Positions 7,357 to 15,156 of a stretch of 24,191 nt of DNA are shown here, piece after piece; position 1 is the first letter of the stretch; each line of letters starts with the position of its first letter. A program made the position numbers and the translations under genes. The stretch spans positions 1-24,191 of the forward strand of contig CAYMAX010000020.1 of assembly GCA_964388595.1 (NCBI GenBank), in the 5' to 3' direction. The stretch is from CAYMAX01 sp964388595 (GTDB lineage: Bacteria; Bacteroidota; Bacteroidia; Bacteroidales; UBA932). The notes under the pieces were generated by a model that saw only the letters and a program-made list of their open reading frames with translations, searched no databases and was not told the origin of the DNA.

Positions 7357-7821
7357 ATGAAGGTTGGAGAGATGAATTGCAAGATAGACATAAAAGGATT
7401 ATCACTCGGCGAACATTCTTACGATTTCAAAGTGGATGGTTCTTTTTTCGAAGCTTACGAAAACGACACCATTTCCAATGCGGATTTGAATGTGACTGCG
7501 AAAGTGAACAAATCCCCCGGCTGGATAAAGCTTGACCTTGAGATAGCTGGTAATGTCACTGTGCAGTGCGACAGATGTTTGGCAGATTTGGTGATGCCTG
7601 TCCATATTTCAGCTCCGTTTACCGTCAAATTCTCTTCTGTTATCAGCGATGAACAGGAATATGGAGAGGATGTGATAATGTTGGATAGTAATGATGCTGA
7701 GCTCGATTTGAGTCAGATTATTTACGATTATGTATGCCTCAATCTCCCTTTGAAGAAAGTCCATCAGGATGGAGAATGTGATAAGGAGATGATGGATAAA
7801 ATGAAAGATATTTTGAAATAA
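7357..7821 (+). CDS. yceD: YceD/DUF177 family protein encoded just before L32
   Basis: The YceD (DUF177) family sits upstream of rpmF in a great many bacteria and is linked to 23S rRNA accumulation. This 154-residue protein has the family's two-cysteine motif VTVQCDRCLADL (Cys71, Cys74) and, near the end, the conserved LNLPLKKVH with a further cysteine at 131. The C-terminal part is acidic and then basic, as usual. Two starts are possible: ATG 7357, only about six bases from the predicted transcription start, and ATG 7372, preceded by GGAGAG that lies too close to be a normal ribosome binding site. I use the first without strong grounds. rpmF follows 19 bases downstream, supporting the assignment. 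Confidence 0.85.
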   Translation: MKVGEMNCKIDIKGLSLGEHSYDFKVDGSFFEAYENDTISNADLNVTAKVNKSPGWIKLDLEIAGNVTVQCDRCLADLVMPVHISAPFTVKFSSVISDEQEYGEDVIMLDSNDAELDLSQIIYDYVCLNLPLKKVHQDGECDKEMMDKMKDILK

Positions 7822-7840
7822 TAACAAATAATATACTAGT

Positions 7841-8023
7841 ATGGCACATCCGAAACACAAGATCTCTAAGCAACGCAGAGATAAACGCAGAACTCACGAT
7901 AAAGTATTGGTTCCCACTCTTTCTACTTGTTCCAATTGCGGAGCAGCCGTCCTTTATCACCGTGTATGTCCAGAATGTGGATATTACCGTGGACGTCTTC
8001 TAATCGAGAAAAACGTAGAGTAA
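7841..8023 (+). CDS. rpmF: 50S ribosomal protein L32
   Basis: The 60-residue protein begins MAHPKHKISKQRRDKRR, the standard basic opening of bacterial L32, and carries a complete four-cysteine zinc ribbon, CSNCG and CPECG. L32 binds near the peptidyl transferase centre of the large ribosomal subunit. Retention of all four cysteines shows that this is the zinc-binding C+ paralogue rather than the zinc-independent form. It follows yceD in the same direction after 19 bases, the common conserved arrangement. No SD sequence is visible upstream (ATAATATACTAGT before the ATG), as usual in this phylum. Confidence 0.97.
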   Translation: MAHPKHKISKQRRDKRRTHDKVLVPTLSTCSNCGAAVLYHRVCPECGYYRGRLLIEKNVE

Positions 8024-8046
8024 TTTCTACCACATTTTAAGCATAT

Positions 8047-8088
8047 CCTCGACTATGTCTATCGACAGTGCCGAGGTTGTGTTTTATT
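8047..8088 (+). terminator. Possible imperfect terminator after rpmF
   Basis: CCTCG (8047-8051) and CGAGG (8072-8076) close a longer imperfect stem with an inner TGTC/GACA helix, about 10 of 13 positions paired, followed by TTGTGTTTTATT. The mismatches make it weak, so some transcripts may run on into tRNA-Arg. Confidence 0.4.
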
Positions 8089-8111
8089 GATATGACAAGG
8101 TTTTAAGAGCT

Positions 8112-8186
8112 GGCCTCATAGTTCAAGGGATAGAACGGAAGTTTCCTAAACTTCAAATTCGCGTTCGAGTCGCGGTGGGGCTACCA
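8112..8186 (+). tRNA. tRNA-Arg, anticodon CCT
   Basis: The sequence folds as a standard cloverleaf. The acceptor is GGCCTCA with TGGGGCT (G1-U72 and T5-G68 wobbles), the D-stem GTTC/GAAC, the anticodon stem GAAGT/ACTTC with loop TTCCTAA (anticodon CCT, reading AGG), and the T-loop TTCGAGT. The discriminator A at 8183 is followed by CCA, which may be encoded or accidental, since the other RNA genes here lack it. The end is one base before the xerD start codon. No TAnnTTTG box lies close upstream. Confidence 0.93.
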
Positions 8187-8187
8187 A

Positions 8188-9081
8188 ATGTCTAAAGATC
8201 TCTGGATAAGCACTATAGCGGATTTCCGGTCTTATCTCCGGATAGAGAGGTCTCTTTCTGTAAATACAGCACTTTCATATATTTCTGATGTAAAAAAGCT
8301 TTCACTCTACATTCCTAATGTCGCTCCCGAGAATGTCGAAAGCAAAGACCTTTCAGATTTTCTGGTTGAGGTCAACAAGCAGGGGATTTCCAAAAGATCT
8401 CAGGCTCGGCTTATCAGTTCTCTCAGGTCATTCTATGATTATTTGATCATCGAGAACAAGTTGAAAGATAATCCATGCGATATGCTCGATACTCCCAAAA
8501 TCAATAAGTATCTCCCTTCTGTGCTCTCTGTCGAAGAAGTGGTGAGAATCATTGAGTCTGTGGACCTTTCGCTTCCTGAAGGAGACCGCAACAGGGCGAT
8601 TCTAGAAGTTCTCTATTCTTGCGGTCTGCGGGTAAGTGAGCTGGTCGATCTGAAGATATCCAATCTCTTTCTGAAGGATGGTTTCATCAGAGTAATGGGA
8701 AAGGGGAGCAAGCAAAGGCTGGTTCCTATTGGAGAACCTGCTATTCAAGCCATCAATTCTTATCTTCTCTCATCTCACCGCAAATATGTCGGCAATTCTA
8801 ATGAAGATATTCTCTTTCTTAACAGGAGAGGTGGCAAACTCAGCAGAGAGATGGTGTTTATCATTATTCGCAGTCAGGCCGAAAAAGCAGGTATCAGCAA
8901 AGAGATTTCTCCCCATACATTCAGACACTCTTTTGCCTCTCACTTAGTCGAGAATGGTGCAGATTTGCGTGTGGTACAGCAGATGCTGGGGCACGAAAGT
9001 ATCCTCACCACAGAAATCTATACTCATGTAGATAGCAAGAAGTGGCAGCAGAAGATATTGAAATATCACCCCAGAGGATAG
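8188..9081 (+). CDS. xerD: Tyrosine recombinase XerD-like, chromosome dimer resolution
   Basis: Xer recombinases act at dif with FtsK to resolve chromosome dimers. The 297-residue protein has an N-terminal SAM-like core-binding domain (about 5-90) and a C-terminal catalytic domain with all expected residues: Arg148 in GLRVSEL, Lys172 in GKGSKQR, His243 and Arg246 in HTFRHSFA, His269 in LGHES and the nucleophile Tyr278. It looks like a core Xer protein rather than a phage integrase: length and opening fit, and no element or att repeat is seen. XerD versus XerC is by general resemblance only. The start is one base after the tRNA CCA, with no room for an SD or promoter, so translation must use a tRNA read-through or processed transcript, or a leaderless one. 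The 3' end overlaps nth on the other strand by 16 bases. Confidence 0.88.
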   Translation: MSKDLWISTIADFRSYLRIERSLSVNTALSYISDVKKLSLYIPNVAPENVESKDLSDFLVEVNKQGISKRSQARLISSLRSFYDYLIIENKLKDNPCDMLDTPKINKYLPSVLSVEEVVRIIESVDLSLPEGDRNRAILEVLYSCGLRVSELVDLKISNLFLKDGFIRVMGKGSKQRLVPIGEPAIQAINSYLLSSHRKYVGNSNEDILFLNRRGGKLSREMVFIIIRSQAEKAGISKEISPHTFRHSFASHLVENGADLRVVQQMLGHESILTTEIYTHVDSKKWQQKILKYHPRG

Positions 9082-9707
9082 GACTTGCACCACTTTGACA
9101 GAGCGCATTTATCGCATTTTGGTTTTCTGGCAGTGCAGATATACCTGCCGTGAAGAATCAACCAGTGGTGTGATATTGCCCTCAAATCAGCAGGAATATT
9201 CTTGGTAAGGTCTCTCTCTACATCTTTGGGAGATTTTCCTTCGGAAAGGCCGAGTCGGTGTGATATTCTGAATACGTGGGTGTCCACAGCGATGACAGGT
9301 TTGTTGTAGATGATTGAAGCTACAACATTGGCGGTTTTACGTCCCACGCCCTGAAGTGTTTCCAACTCAGATACTTCGGATGGGACTACAGAATCATACA
9401 CCTCTACAAGCCGTTTGGACATTTGAATCAGGTGACGGGCTTTATTATTGGGGAATGAGACAGATTTGATCAATTGATAAATATCCTCAAATGAGGCATC
9501 TGAAAGGGCTTGAGGAGAAGGGTATTTGGCAAACAGGGCAGGGGTAACGATATTCACTCTCTTGTCTGTGCACTGGGCTGAGAGGATGACTGCTACGATA
9601 AGTTGGAACGGAGTGTCGAAATGCAGCTCTGAATTGGCAACAGGCACATTTTCAGAAAACCATTTGAGTATCTGAGAGTAACGCTCTTTTTTAGAAAAAC
9701 CTGTCAT
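9066..9707 (-). CDS. nth: Endonuclease III, base-excision DNA glycosylase
   Basis: Endonuclease III removes oxidised pyrimidines and nicks the abasic site by beta-elimination. From ATG 9707 the protein has 213 residues, the usual length. It shows LSAQCTDKRVN (42-52), the helix-hairpin-helix LQGVGRKTANVV with catalytic Lys124, Asp142 in AVDTHV, and the complete 4Fe-4S cluster pattern C191-x6-C198-x2-C201-x5-C207. An ATG 11 codons upstream exists but would add a non-family extension deeper into ftsE. With the chosen start the gene overlaps the ftsE end by 17 bases in another frame, so the two are co-transcribed and probably coupled. Its own 3' end overlaps xerD on the opposite strand. Confidence 0.95.
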   Translation of the reverse strand: MTGFSKKERYSQILKWFSENVPVANSELHFDTPFQLIVAVILSAQCTDKRVNIVTPALFAKYPSPQALSDASFEDIYQLIKSVSFPNNKARHLIQMSKRLVEVYDSVVPSEVSELETLQGVGRKTANVVASIIYNKPVIAVDTHVFRISHRLGLSEGKSPKDVERDLTKNIPADLRAISHHWLILHGRYICTARKPKCDKCALSKWCKSYPLG

Positions 9708-10425
9708 CTTCTTTGAATACGTCAGACAGATTGATGTCATAATCGTGACCGGCAGAGAGGTCCTGACAAGTCATTTTATCGCAAAGAATAGTCCTGGCGG
9801 GGAATGTCTTGAGCAGCGATTGATTGTGTGTAACCATCACAATGGCAGGCTTCTGCCGCTCGTGAATCGACATCAGGAGAGTCATAATCTCGTGGGCAGT
9901 GACATTGTCAAGATTGCCTGTAGGCTCGTCGGCGAGGATGACTTCAGGATTGTTGAGCAATGCCCTGGCAATGGCAATACGCTGCTGCTCCCCACCTGAT
10001 AGTTGATGAGGCATCTTATGTGCCTTGAGGTCCATGCCTACATCGGTGAGAACAGAATGTATCTTATCCTTGATGAGCTTCTTGTCGTTCCATCCTGTGG
10101 CTTTCAGAACGAATAGAAGATTGTCATATACAGACCTGTCCATCAGAAGTTGGAAATCTTGAAAGACGACTCCTACTTTGCGACGGAGAAAGGGTATCTG
10201 CCTTTTTTTGAGTTTGCGAAGATTGAATTCAGCTATACGTGCATCACCTTTGGTAATGGGAATCTCCCCGATGAGAGCTCTTATTATAGAGGTCTTGCCA
10301 CTTCCCACTTTGCCGATGATATATACGAATTCTCCCTTGAGAATGGAGAGTGAGAGGTCGGAGAGAACCAGGTTGTCTCCATTAACAATATCAACATTTT
10401 TGAACTCGATTATTTTGTCTTCCAT
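9691..10425 (-). CDS. ftsE: Cell-division ABC transporter ATP-binding protein FtsE-like
   Basis: FtsE pairs with membrane protein FtsX to control peptidoglycan hydrolases at the septum. The 244-residue protein from ATG 10425 has all ATPase motifs: Walker A GKVGSGKT (38-45), Q-loop Gln89 in VVFQDFQLL, signature LSGGEQQR (142-149), Walker B VILADEPTGNLD and switch His200 in VTH. The pattern RRKVGVVFQDFQLL followed by YDNLLFVLKATG is typical of FtsE, and the C-terminal tail is about 20 residues longer than in the E. coli protein. ftsX is not adjacent; the next gene is nth, which overlaps it. LolD/MacB-type ATPases look similar, so FtsE is likely but not certain. An ATG eight codons upstream is rejected as lying closer to the promoter. 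Confidence 0.85.
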   Translation of the reverse strand: MEDKIIEFKNVDIVNGDNLVLSDLSLSILKGEFVYIIGKVGSGKTSIIRALIGEIPITKGDARIAEFNLRKLKKRQIPFLRRKVGVVFQDFQLLMDRSVYDNLLFVLKATGWNDKKLIKDKIHSVLTDVGMDLKAHKMPHQLSGGEQQRIAIARALLNNPEVILADEPTGNLDNVTAHEIMTLLMSIHERQKPAIVMVTHNQSLLKTFPARTILCDKMTCQDLSAGHDYDINLSDVFKEDDRFF

Positions 10426-10446
10426 ATAACAATAATATTGCCTTTG

Positions 10447-10454
10447 CAAAAGTA
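10447..10454 (-). promoter_or_regulatory. Bacteroidota -7 box for ftsE-nth
   Basis: The minus strand reads TACTTTTG, identical to the guaA box. It ends 21 bases before the ftsE ATG. Only 21 bases separate it from the opposing box for the TPR gene, so the two promoters could compete. Confidence 0.6.
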
Positions 10455-10475
10455 GAAAAAATGAGCTTTTATTCC

Positions 10476-10483
10476 TATTTTTG
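10476..10483 (+). promoter_or_regulatory. Bacteroidota -7 box for the TPR-barrel operon
   Basis: TATTTTTG matches TAnnTTTG and ends 11 bases before the first ATG (10495) and 17 before the second (10501). No -33 TTTG is found at normal spacing. Confidence 0.6.
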
Positions 10484-10494
10484 TGAATTAATGA

Positions 10495-13488
10495 ATGTCG
10501 ATGAAGAAGATTGCAACTTTTGTTTTTTTCTTTCTAGCGATGGCAGTAGTATGCTTTGCTCAGAGTGACAGACTTCTATATGAACGTATCAACAAAGTCA
10601 GGGAGTTGTATGAACAGGACCTTTATGCAGCTGTGATAGAGGAGGTAGATAGAATCAATGCTGAGTTTACCGTGACAGATGATTTGAAACGTTCAGAACT
10701 GGAAGCCTTCAAGCTTTTTGCAAATATCAAACTCGAGAAGCCCAACATCGACGGCCTGGTCATGGAATTTGAGGATAAATATCAATATGACCCCCAATTG
10801 GCCATGGCTAAGTTTTATCAGTCATCCTACTATTTCAATCACGGCAATTATTCCAGGGCTTTGGAGATTCTCAACTCGATAAGTGATAATTTCCTGCCGA
10901 GAGACACGAAGATTGAGTTTATCTTCAACAGGGCTTATAGTCAGATGCGCGTTGGCCGCAATGATGAGGCTGTAGCTGGATTTGAAAAGGTTCTCTCTCT
11001 CAAATCCAATCCTTTTGCTGCTTCCAGTATCTATTATCTGGCCTATATTCACTATATCAACAAAGATTTCGAAAAGTCCATCAAACTATTTGAAAAGTTG
11101 GTCAACGACATAAAGTATTCGACTCTTTCCAGGTTTTTCCTTACCGAGTCACATCTTATGATAAAAGATTATGACTATGTTATAAGCTATGGTAATGAAG
11201 TATATGACATGGTGGACGATGAACTCAAAGGGAAAGTCGCGAGGATGTTGTCAGAAGCTTATTTTGCTGAAAATAAGCCCAATGAAGCTAAAAAATACTT
11301 TGAGATGTATTCTAAGTCGAGAGAAAGCCTTTCGAGAAAGGATAATTACTATCTCGGTATCGTATCCTACACTCTTCATTCCTATTTGGCCTCCATTGAT
11401 GCTTTTGCCAAAGCTGCCTCTCCGGAGGACTCTCTAGGACAAAGTGCTTATTATCATCTTGGTAATGCCTATCTTCAGGTAAAGAATAAGCACAGTGCCA
11501 TGAATGCATTTAAGAATGCGTCAATGTGCCCCTATGACAATACTATCGCAGAGGAGTCGCTTTTTCTCTATTCGAAACTTCTGTTCGATGTCAATCACGA
11601 TATCTCTTCTTTTGAAGAATATCTTACTATTTTCCCCTCTTCTCTGAAGTCAGATGAAATATACAGCTATATCGGTACTTCATATCTTCTCAATAAAAAT
11701 TACAAGTCAGCCATCACTGCTCTCAATCGTATTTCCAAAATCACTCCTGCGATTCAAGTCAATCTTCAGAAGGCAGCCTTTTTGAGAGCAATGCAGCTTT
11801 TCGAAAGAGGTGCATTCAGGGGAGCCATCACAGATTATAAGATAGCCATCAAAAATGGACCGAGCAGTTCTAATCTTACTCTTCTTTCTCAATTTTGGCT
11901 TGCAGAGGCCTATTTCAGGTCGAATGATTTCAATCAGGCTGTAAAAATAGGCGAGAAGTTGCTTAATAACTCATCTTTTAAGAATTGCAATGAATATCCA
12001 TTGGAGATTTTCAATCTGGGATATGCATATTTTCGACTCAGCGATTTTCAGAATTCAATACTTTTATTTAAACAATATTTGGACTTATCACCCTCTAAAA
12101 GAGGATTTTCCACTGAAGCGAAAACTCGTCTTGCAGATTCTTATTTTATGTTGAAAGAATATGACAGGTCATCAGAGTTGTACAATGAAGTAGTGCTTGC
12201 CAATCCTCACTCTACTGATATATATCCTTCTTATCAGGGGGCTATCTCTTTGGGACTCCTATCTCAGGATGACAAAAAGATAGAGCTTCTGAAGAGTGCC
12301 GTCAATGATGGGACCAATTCTCCTTTGTTCCCTATGGCTATGTATGAATTGGGACGTACCTATGTCAGGGTTGACAATTATGACGAAGCTGTAAAATGTT
12401 TCCAGACATTGATGAGAAATGACAAAGACACACTCTATCTCAGCAAAGCTTTGCTTGAGATGGGGATGTTGGAATCCAATAGAGAACAATACGAGAGTGC
12501 CCTCAGGTATTTTGAAAGGATAGTAGAGACGATGCCTATGTCTGAAGATTATTCGAGTGCGATAGCGGGGATGGAGAGTATCTATCAGACATTAAACAGA
12601 CCTGAGGATTTTATTTCTTATATCGATAAAATAGGGAAGTCCGCTCTCAAGACGGCGGATGAGAAGGAAACTATGCTATTTAATTCTGCGGAGCAGATAT
12701 TTCTTTCGAACAACTATGCACAAGCCAACAAGGCACTCTCTTCTTTTATAGAGAAATATCCTGATGGAGCGAAGACGGCACAGGCTTATTTTTATCTTGG
12801 AGAGACTCTCATCAATCTCAATAAGAAGGAGGCTGCGGCAGATGCTTTCCACAAAGTGATGAATATCAGGGATGAATCTTTCGCTGAGCTTTCTACTCTC
12901 TATTATGCCCGTCTCTCCTACGAACTTGAAAAATATGACCAGGCGATAGAGGCTTTCGAATCTTTATCGGTTATTGCCCGTCTTGAGAATAATAAAGGCG
13001 AAGCATTGCTCGGCAAGATGAGGTCTTACTATCACAATGGGAATTATGAAAAAGCGATAGAGAACGCCAATAAAGTCCTTTCATGGGAAAGGGGTAAGAA
13101 AGAATATTCACTGGAGGCCAAATATATTACAGCTAAGTCATTCTTGGCTTTAAATCAGAGAGAGTCTGCCATTCCCATTCTGAAAGAGATTTCGGATGAC
13201 AGTATATCTGCATTTGGGGCAGAGGCAAAATATCTTCTGATACTTGATGCTTACGACGAAGGAGAGTTCGATAAAGTGAGGGAAATGGTTTACGATTTCT
13301 CAGATACAGGCACTTCTCAATTGTATTGGTTGGCCAAGAGTTTTATAGTACTCGGTGACTCCTTCGCCGAACAAAATGAGACTGAGCAGGCATTGGCTAC
13401 TTTCCAAAGCATCAAAGAGGGATATACTCCTGTTGATGAGCACGATGATGTCCTTGAACAAGTTGAAATGAGATTGAAAAAATTATGA
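10495..13488 (+). CDS. Large exported tetratricopeptide-repeat protein
   Basis: The protein has 997 residues from ATG 10495, or 995 from ATG 10501, which gives a more standard signal peptide: MKKIATFVFFFLAMAVVC, then FAQ, with cleavage probably after Ala. After that almost the whole chain is TPR-like helical hairpins, with recognisable copies such as YYHLGNAYLQVKNKHSAMNA, FNLGYAYFRLSDFQNSILLF, AYFYLGETLINLNKKEAAAD and YELEKYDQAIEAFESL. No enzyme domain is seen. Such solenoids are periplasmic scaffolds; YbgF/BamD-like TPR proteins are the nearest general comparison, but this is far longer. The last codon overlaps the next gene by four bases (ATGA), so it is translationally coupled to the barrel-like protein, suggesting that the two work together at the outer membrane. 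The precise role is unknown. Confidence 0.85.
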   Translation: MSMKKIATFVFFFLAMAVVCFAQSDRLLYERINKVRELYEQDLYAAVIEEVDRINAEFTVTDDLKRSELEAFKLFANIKLEKPNIDGLVMEFEDKYQYDPQLAMAKFYQSSYYFNHGNYSRALEILNSISDNFLPRDTKIEFIFNRAYSQMRVGRNDEAVAGFEKVLSLKSNPFAASSIYYLAYIHYINKDFEKSIKLFEKLVNDIKYSTLSRFFLTESHLMIKDYDYVISYGNEVYDMVDDELKGKVARMLSEAYFAENKPNEAKKYFEMYSKSRESLSRKDNYYLGIVSYTLHSYLASIDAFAKAASPEDSLGQSAYYHLGNAYLQVKNKHSAMNAFKNASMCPYDNTIAEESLFLYSKLLFDVNHDISSFEEYLTIFPSSLKSDEIYSYIGTSYLLNKNYKSAITALNRISKITPAIQVNLQKAAFLRAMQLFERGAFRGAITDYKIAIKNGPSSSNLTLLSQFWLAEAYFRSNDFNQAVKIGEKLLNNSSFKNCNEYPLEIFNLGYAYFRLSDFQNSILLFKQYLDLSPSKRGFSTEAKTRLADSYFMLKEYDRSSELYNEVVLANPHSTDIYPSYQGAISLGLLSQDDKKIELLKSAVNDGTNSPLFPMAMYELGRTYVRVDNYDEAVKCFQTLMRNDKDTLYLSKALLEMGMLESNREQYESALRYFERIVETMPMSEDYSSAIAGMESIYQTLNRPEDFISYIDKIGKSALKTADEKETMLFNSAEQIFLSNNYAQANKALSSFIEKYPDGAKTAQAYFYLGETLINLNKKEAAADAFHKVMNIRDESFAELSTLYYARLSYELEKYDQAIEAFESLSVIARLENNKGEALLGKMRSYYHNGNYEKAIENANKVLSWERGKKEYSLEAKYITAKSFLALNQRESAIPILKEISDDSISAFGAEAKYLLILDAYDEGEFDKVREMVYDFSDTGTSQLYWLAKSFIVLGDSFAEQNETEQALATFQSIKEGYTPVDEHDDVLEQVEMRLKKL

Positions 13489-15110
13489 GACGCCGGCTGT
13501 ATATCATATTATTTTCGCTTCTTTTGAGTCCGTTACTCGGGGCGCAAGAGGTTATCAACAATGTTGTTGAGGTCAACAGAGAGTATGAAGGAAAGCTTCC
13601 TGAGATTATCAAATCTTCCATAAGCACCTCCTTCTCGGACACTCTTCTGAGGTTTAATCTTAATTTTGATTATTCGACCTTTGACAGGCCATATAAAGAT
13701 CTTTATGAGTTTTCTCCTATGCGTTCAGCCCAAATTGATAGAAATGGAGAAGTGAGATATCCTATCTTTTATGCAAAATTGGGTATAGCATATCCTTGGC
13801 TCCCACAGGCAGATATCTATATAAGGCCACCTGTTGGAAATAAATTTTCACTCCTTTTTTACTTCAATCATAATTCTTTCTGGGGGCAGCTGCCTGACCA
13901 TCACAAATCAGATAAGATGGTCAATAGAGCAGGCATGCAGGGAGGGTATTCGTGGAAGAAAGGGGAGTTGAAATTGATGTTGGACTATTCTAATAATTAC
14001 TATTCATATCTTGACAATGTCTCATCCCACTCCTTTGATGACATTAGTACCGGAATAAGAGTTCGGTCTACGAATGATGTCCCTAATTCTTTTTATTATG
14101 ATATAGAACTGAAATATAAATATCTCAACGATAAATCTAAATATGAGGCAGGTGCTTATATCAAACAGCAGGATATCGAAGGACTGGGAGATGTTGGTGT
14201 AGTGATAGCAAGAAATCATAAATTGCTGCTTGGCTTCGAATCTGTTACTCAATTTTCACAAGGCTCTATCTCTTCTACCAGGGGATACCTTCAACTTACT
14301 CCCAAATATAAGTTTGAGAAGAATCGTTGGAGAGTGCAGGGTGGGTTGTCCTATGCCTATTCATATCAGGAAGTTGGTGCTGCTCAAGTTTCAGATATTG
14401 TAAAACTCTTTCCGGATGTATCTGTGAGCTTTGAGGCTGCTCGAAAATCGTTGTGGATATATGCGTCAGTGGATGGCGAGAATAAGTTTAACTCCTATGC
14501 TTCGCTAATAAAAATCAACCCCTATCTTACATTATCAACTGCCAATATCACCAATACAGCCATTCCGATAAGGGCCAAACTTGGATTCAGGGGGGTGGTG
14601 AGAGATAGATTCAGTTACTCTCTCTATGGCTCTTATTCTCAGATAAGAGATATGCTCTATTTCTCATCTCAGGGAGAGGGACCTCTTCAGTATCTCTCTT
14701 CGTTTGATAATCAAGTAGTGACAGCCTCCTTCGAAATGACATGGAAGACAAAGGATTTCACCGGAGAAGCAGAGTTTAAGTATCATTATTATACCGATTC
14801 GGATAATCTCTACATGCATCCTTCTTTTACTGCCAAAGCATTGGCGATATATAACTTAAGGAAGCGTTTCTTTTTCGAAGTCAACTGCAATTATCGAAGT
14901 GCCATCGATGCTTTCTCGAGCGAAAGTCCCACAGGTAAAATCAAAATTCCATGGTTTGTGGATTTGGGTGCAAATATTACCTATGCGATGAACTCCAAAT
15001 GGTCTTTCTATATCGAAGGTAATAATCTGTTAAACAGAAAGATAGAGTACATTCAAAATTATCTTGAACCGGGTATAAATTTTGGGGTGGGAATGTACCT
15101 TAAATTCTAA
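13485..15110 (+). CDS. Outer-membrane beta-barrel protein, TonB-receptor-like barrel without plug
   Basis: The 541-residue protein starts with a signal peptide (MRRRLYIILFSLLLSPLLG, then AQE). The rest is dominated by alternating aromatic and polar strands such as FSLLFYFNHNSFWG, GELKLMLDYSNNYYSYL and FFFEVNCNYRS. It finishes with IEGNNLLNRKIEYIQNY and ends GVGMYLKF, the aromatic C-terminal beta-signal used for barrel insertion. The ending resembles the last strands of TonB-dependent receptors. The N-terminus has no plug domain or TonB box and is far shorter than a full receptor, so substrate gating by TonB is unlikely. It overlaps the TPR gene by four bases; gyrB follows 46 bases later. It may be a porin-like or structural barrel partner of the TPR protein. 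Barrel is confident; function is unknown. Confidence 0.75.
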   Translation: MRRRLYIILFSLLLSPLLGAQEVINNVVEVNREYEGKLPEIIKSSISTSFSDTLLRFNLNFDYSTFDRPYKDLYEFSPMRSAQIDRNGEVRYPIFYAKLGIAYPWLPQADIYIRPPVGNKFSLLFYFNHNSFWGQLPDHHKSDKMVNRAGMQGGYSWKKGELKLMLDYSNNYYSYLDNVSSHSFDDISTGIRVRSTNDVPNSFYYDIELKYKYLNDKSKYEAGAYIKQQDIEGLGDVGVVIARNHKLLLGFESVTQFSQGSISSTRGYLQLTPKYKFEKNRWRVQGGLSYAYSYQEVGAAQVSDIVKLFPDVSVSFEAARKSLWIYASVDGENKFNSYASLIKINPYLTLSTANITNTAIPIRAKLGFRGVVRDRFSYSLYGSYSQIRDMLYFSSQGEGPLQYLSSFDNQVVTASFEMTWKTKDFTGEAEFKYHYYTDSDNLYMHPSFTAKALAIYNLRKRFFFEVNCNYRSAIDAFSSESPTGKIKIPWFVDLGANITYAMNSKWSFYIEGNNLLNRKIEYIQNYLEPGINFGVGMYLKF

Positions 15111-15119
15111 TTTTTTTCC

Positions 15120-15127
15120 TATCTTTG
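15120..15127 (+). promoter_or_regulatory. Bacteroidota -7 box for gyrB
   Basis: TATCTTTG matches TAnnTTTG in the 46-base gap after the barrel gene, 29 bases before the gyrB ATG. AAAGG shortly before the start codon is a weak SD-like sequence. It suggests gyrB has its own promoter besides any read-through. Confidence 0.55.
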
Positions 15128-15156
15128 TCTGTTTAATATTAACAAATAAAAGGTAG

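Noticed and set aside
8112..9081. Integrated element with tRNA-Arg as attachment site and xerD as its integrase
   Set aside because: The recombinase looks like a core Xer protein, no direct repeat of the tRNA 3' end was noticed downstream, and the flanking genes are all housekeeping.
13485..15110. Complete TonB-dependent receptor
   Set aside because: No plug domain or TonB box, and far too short; only the barrel ending is receptor-like.
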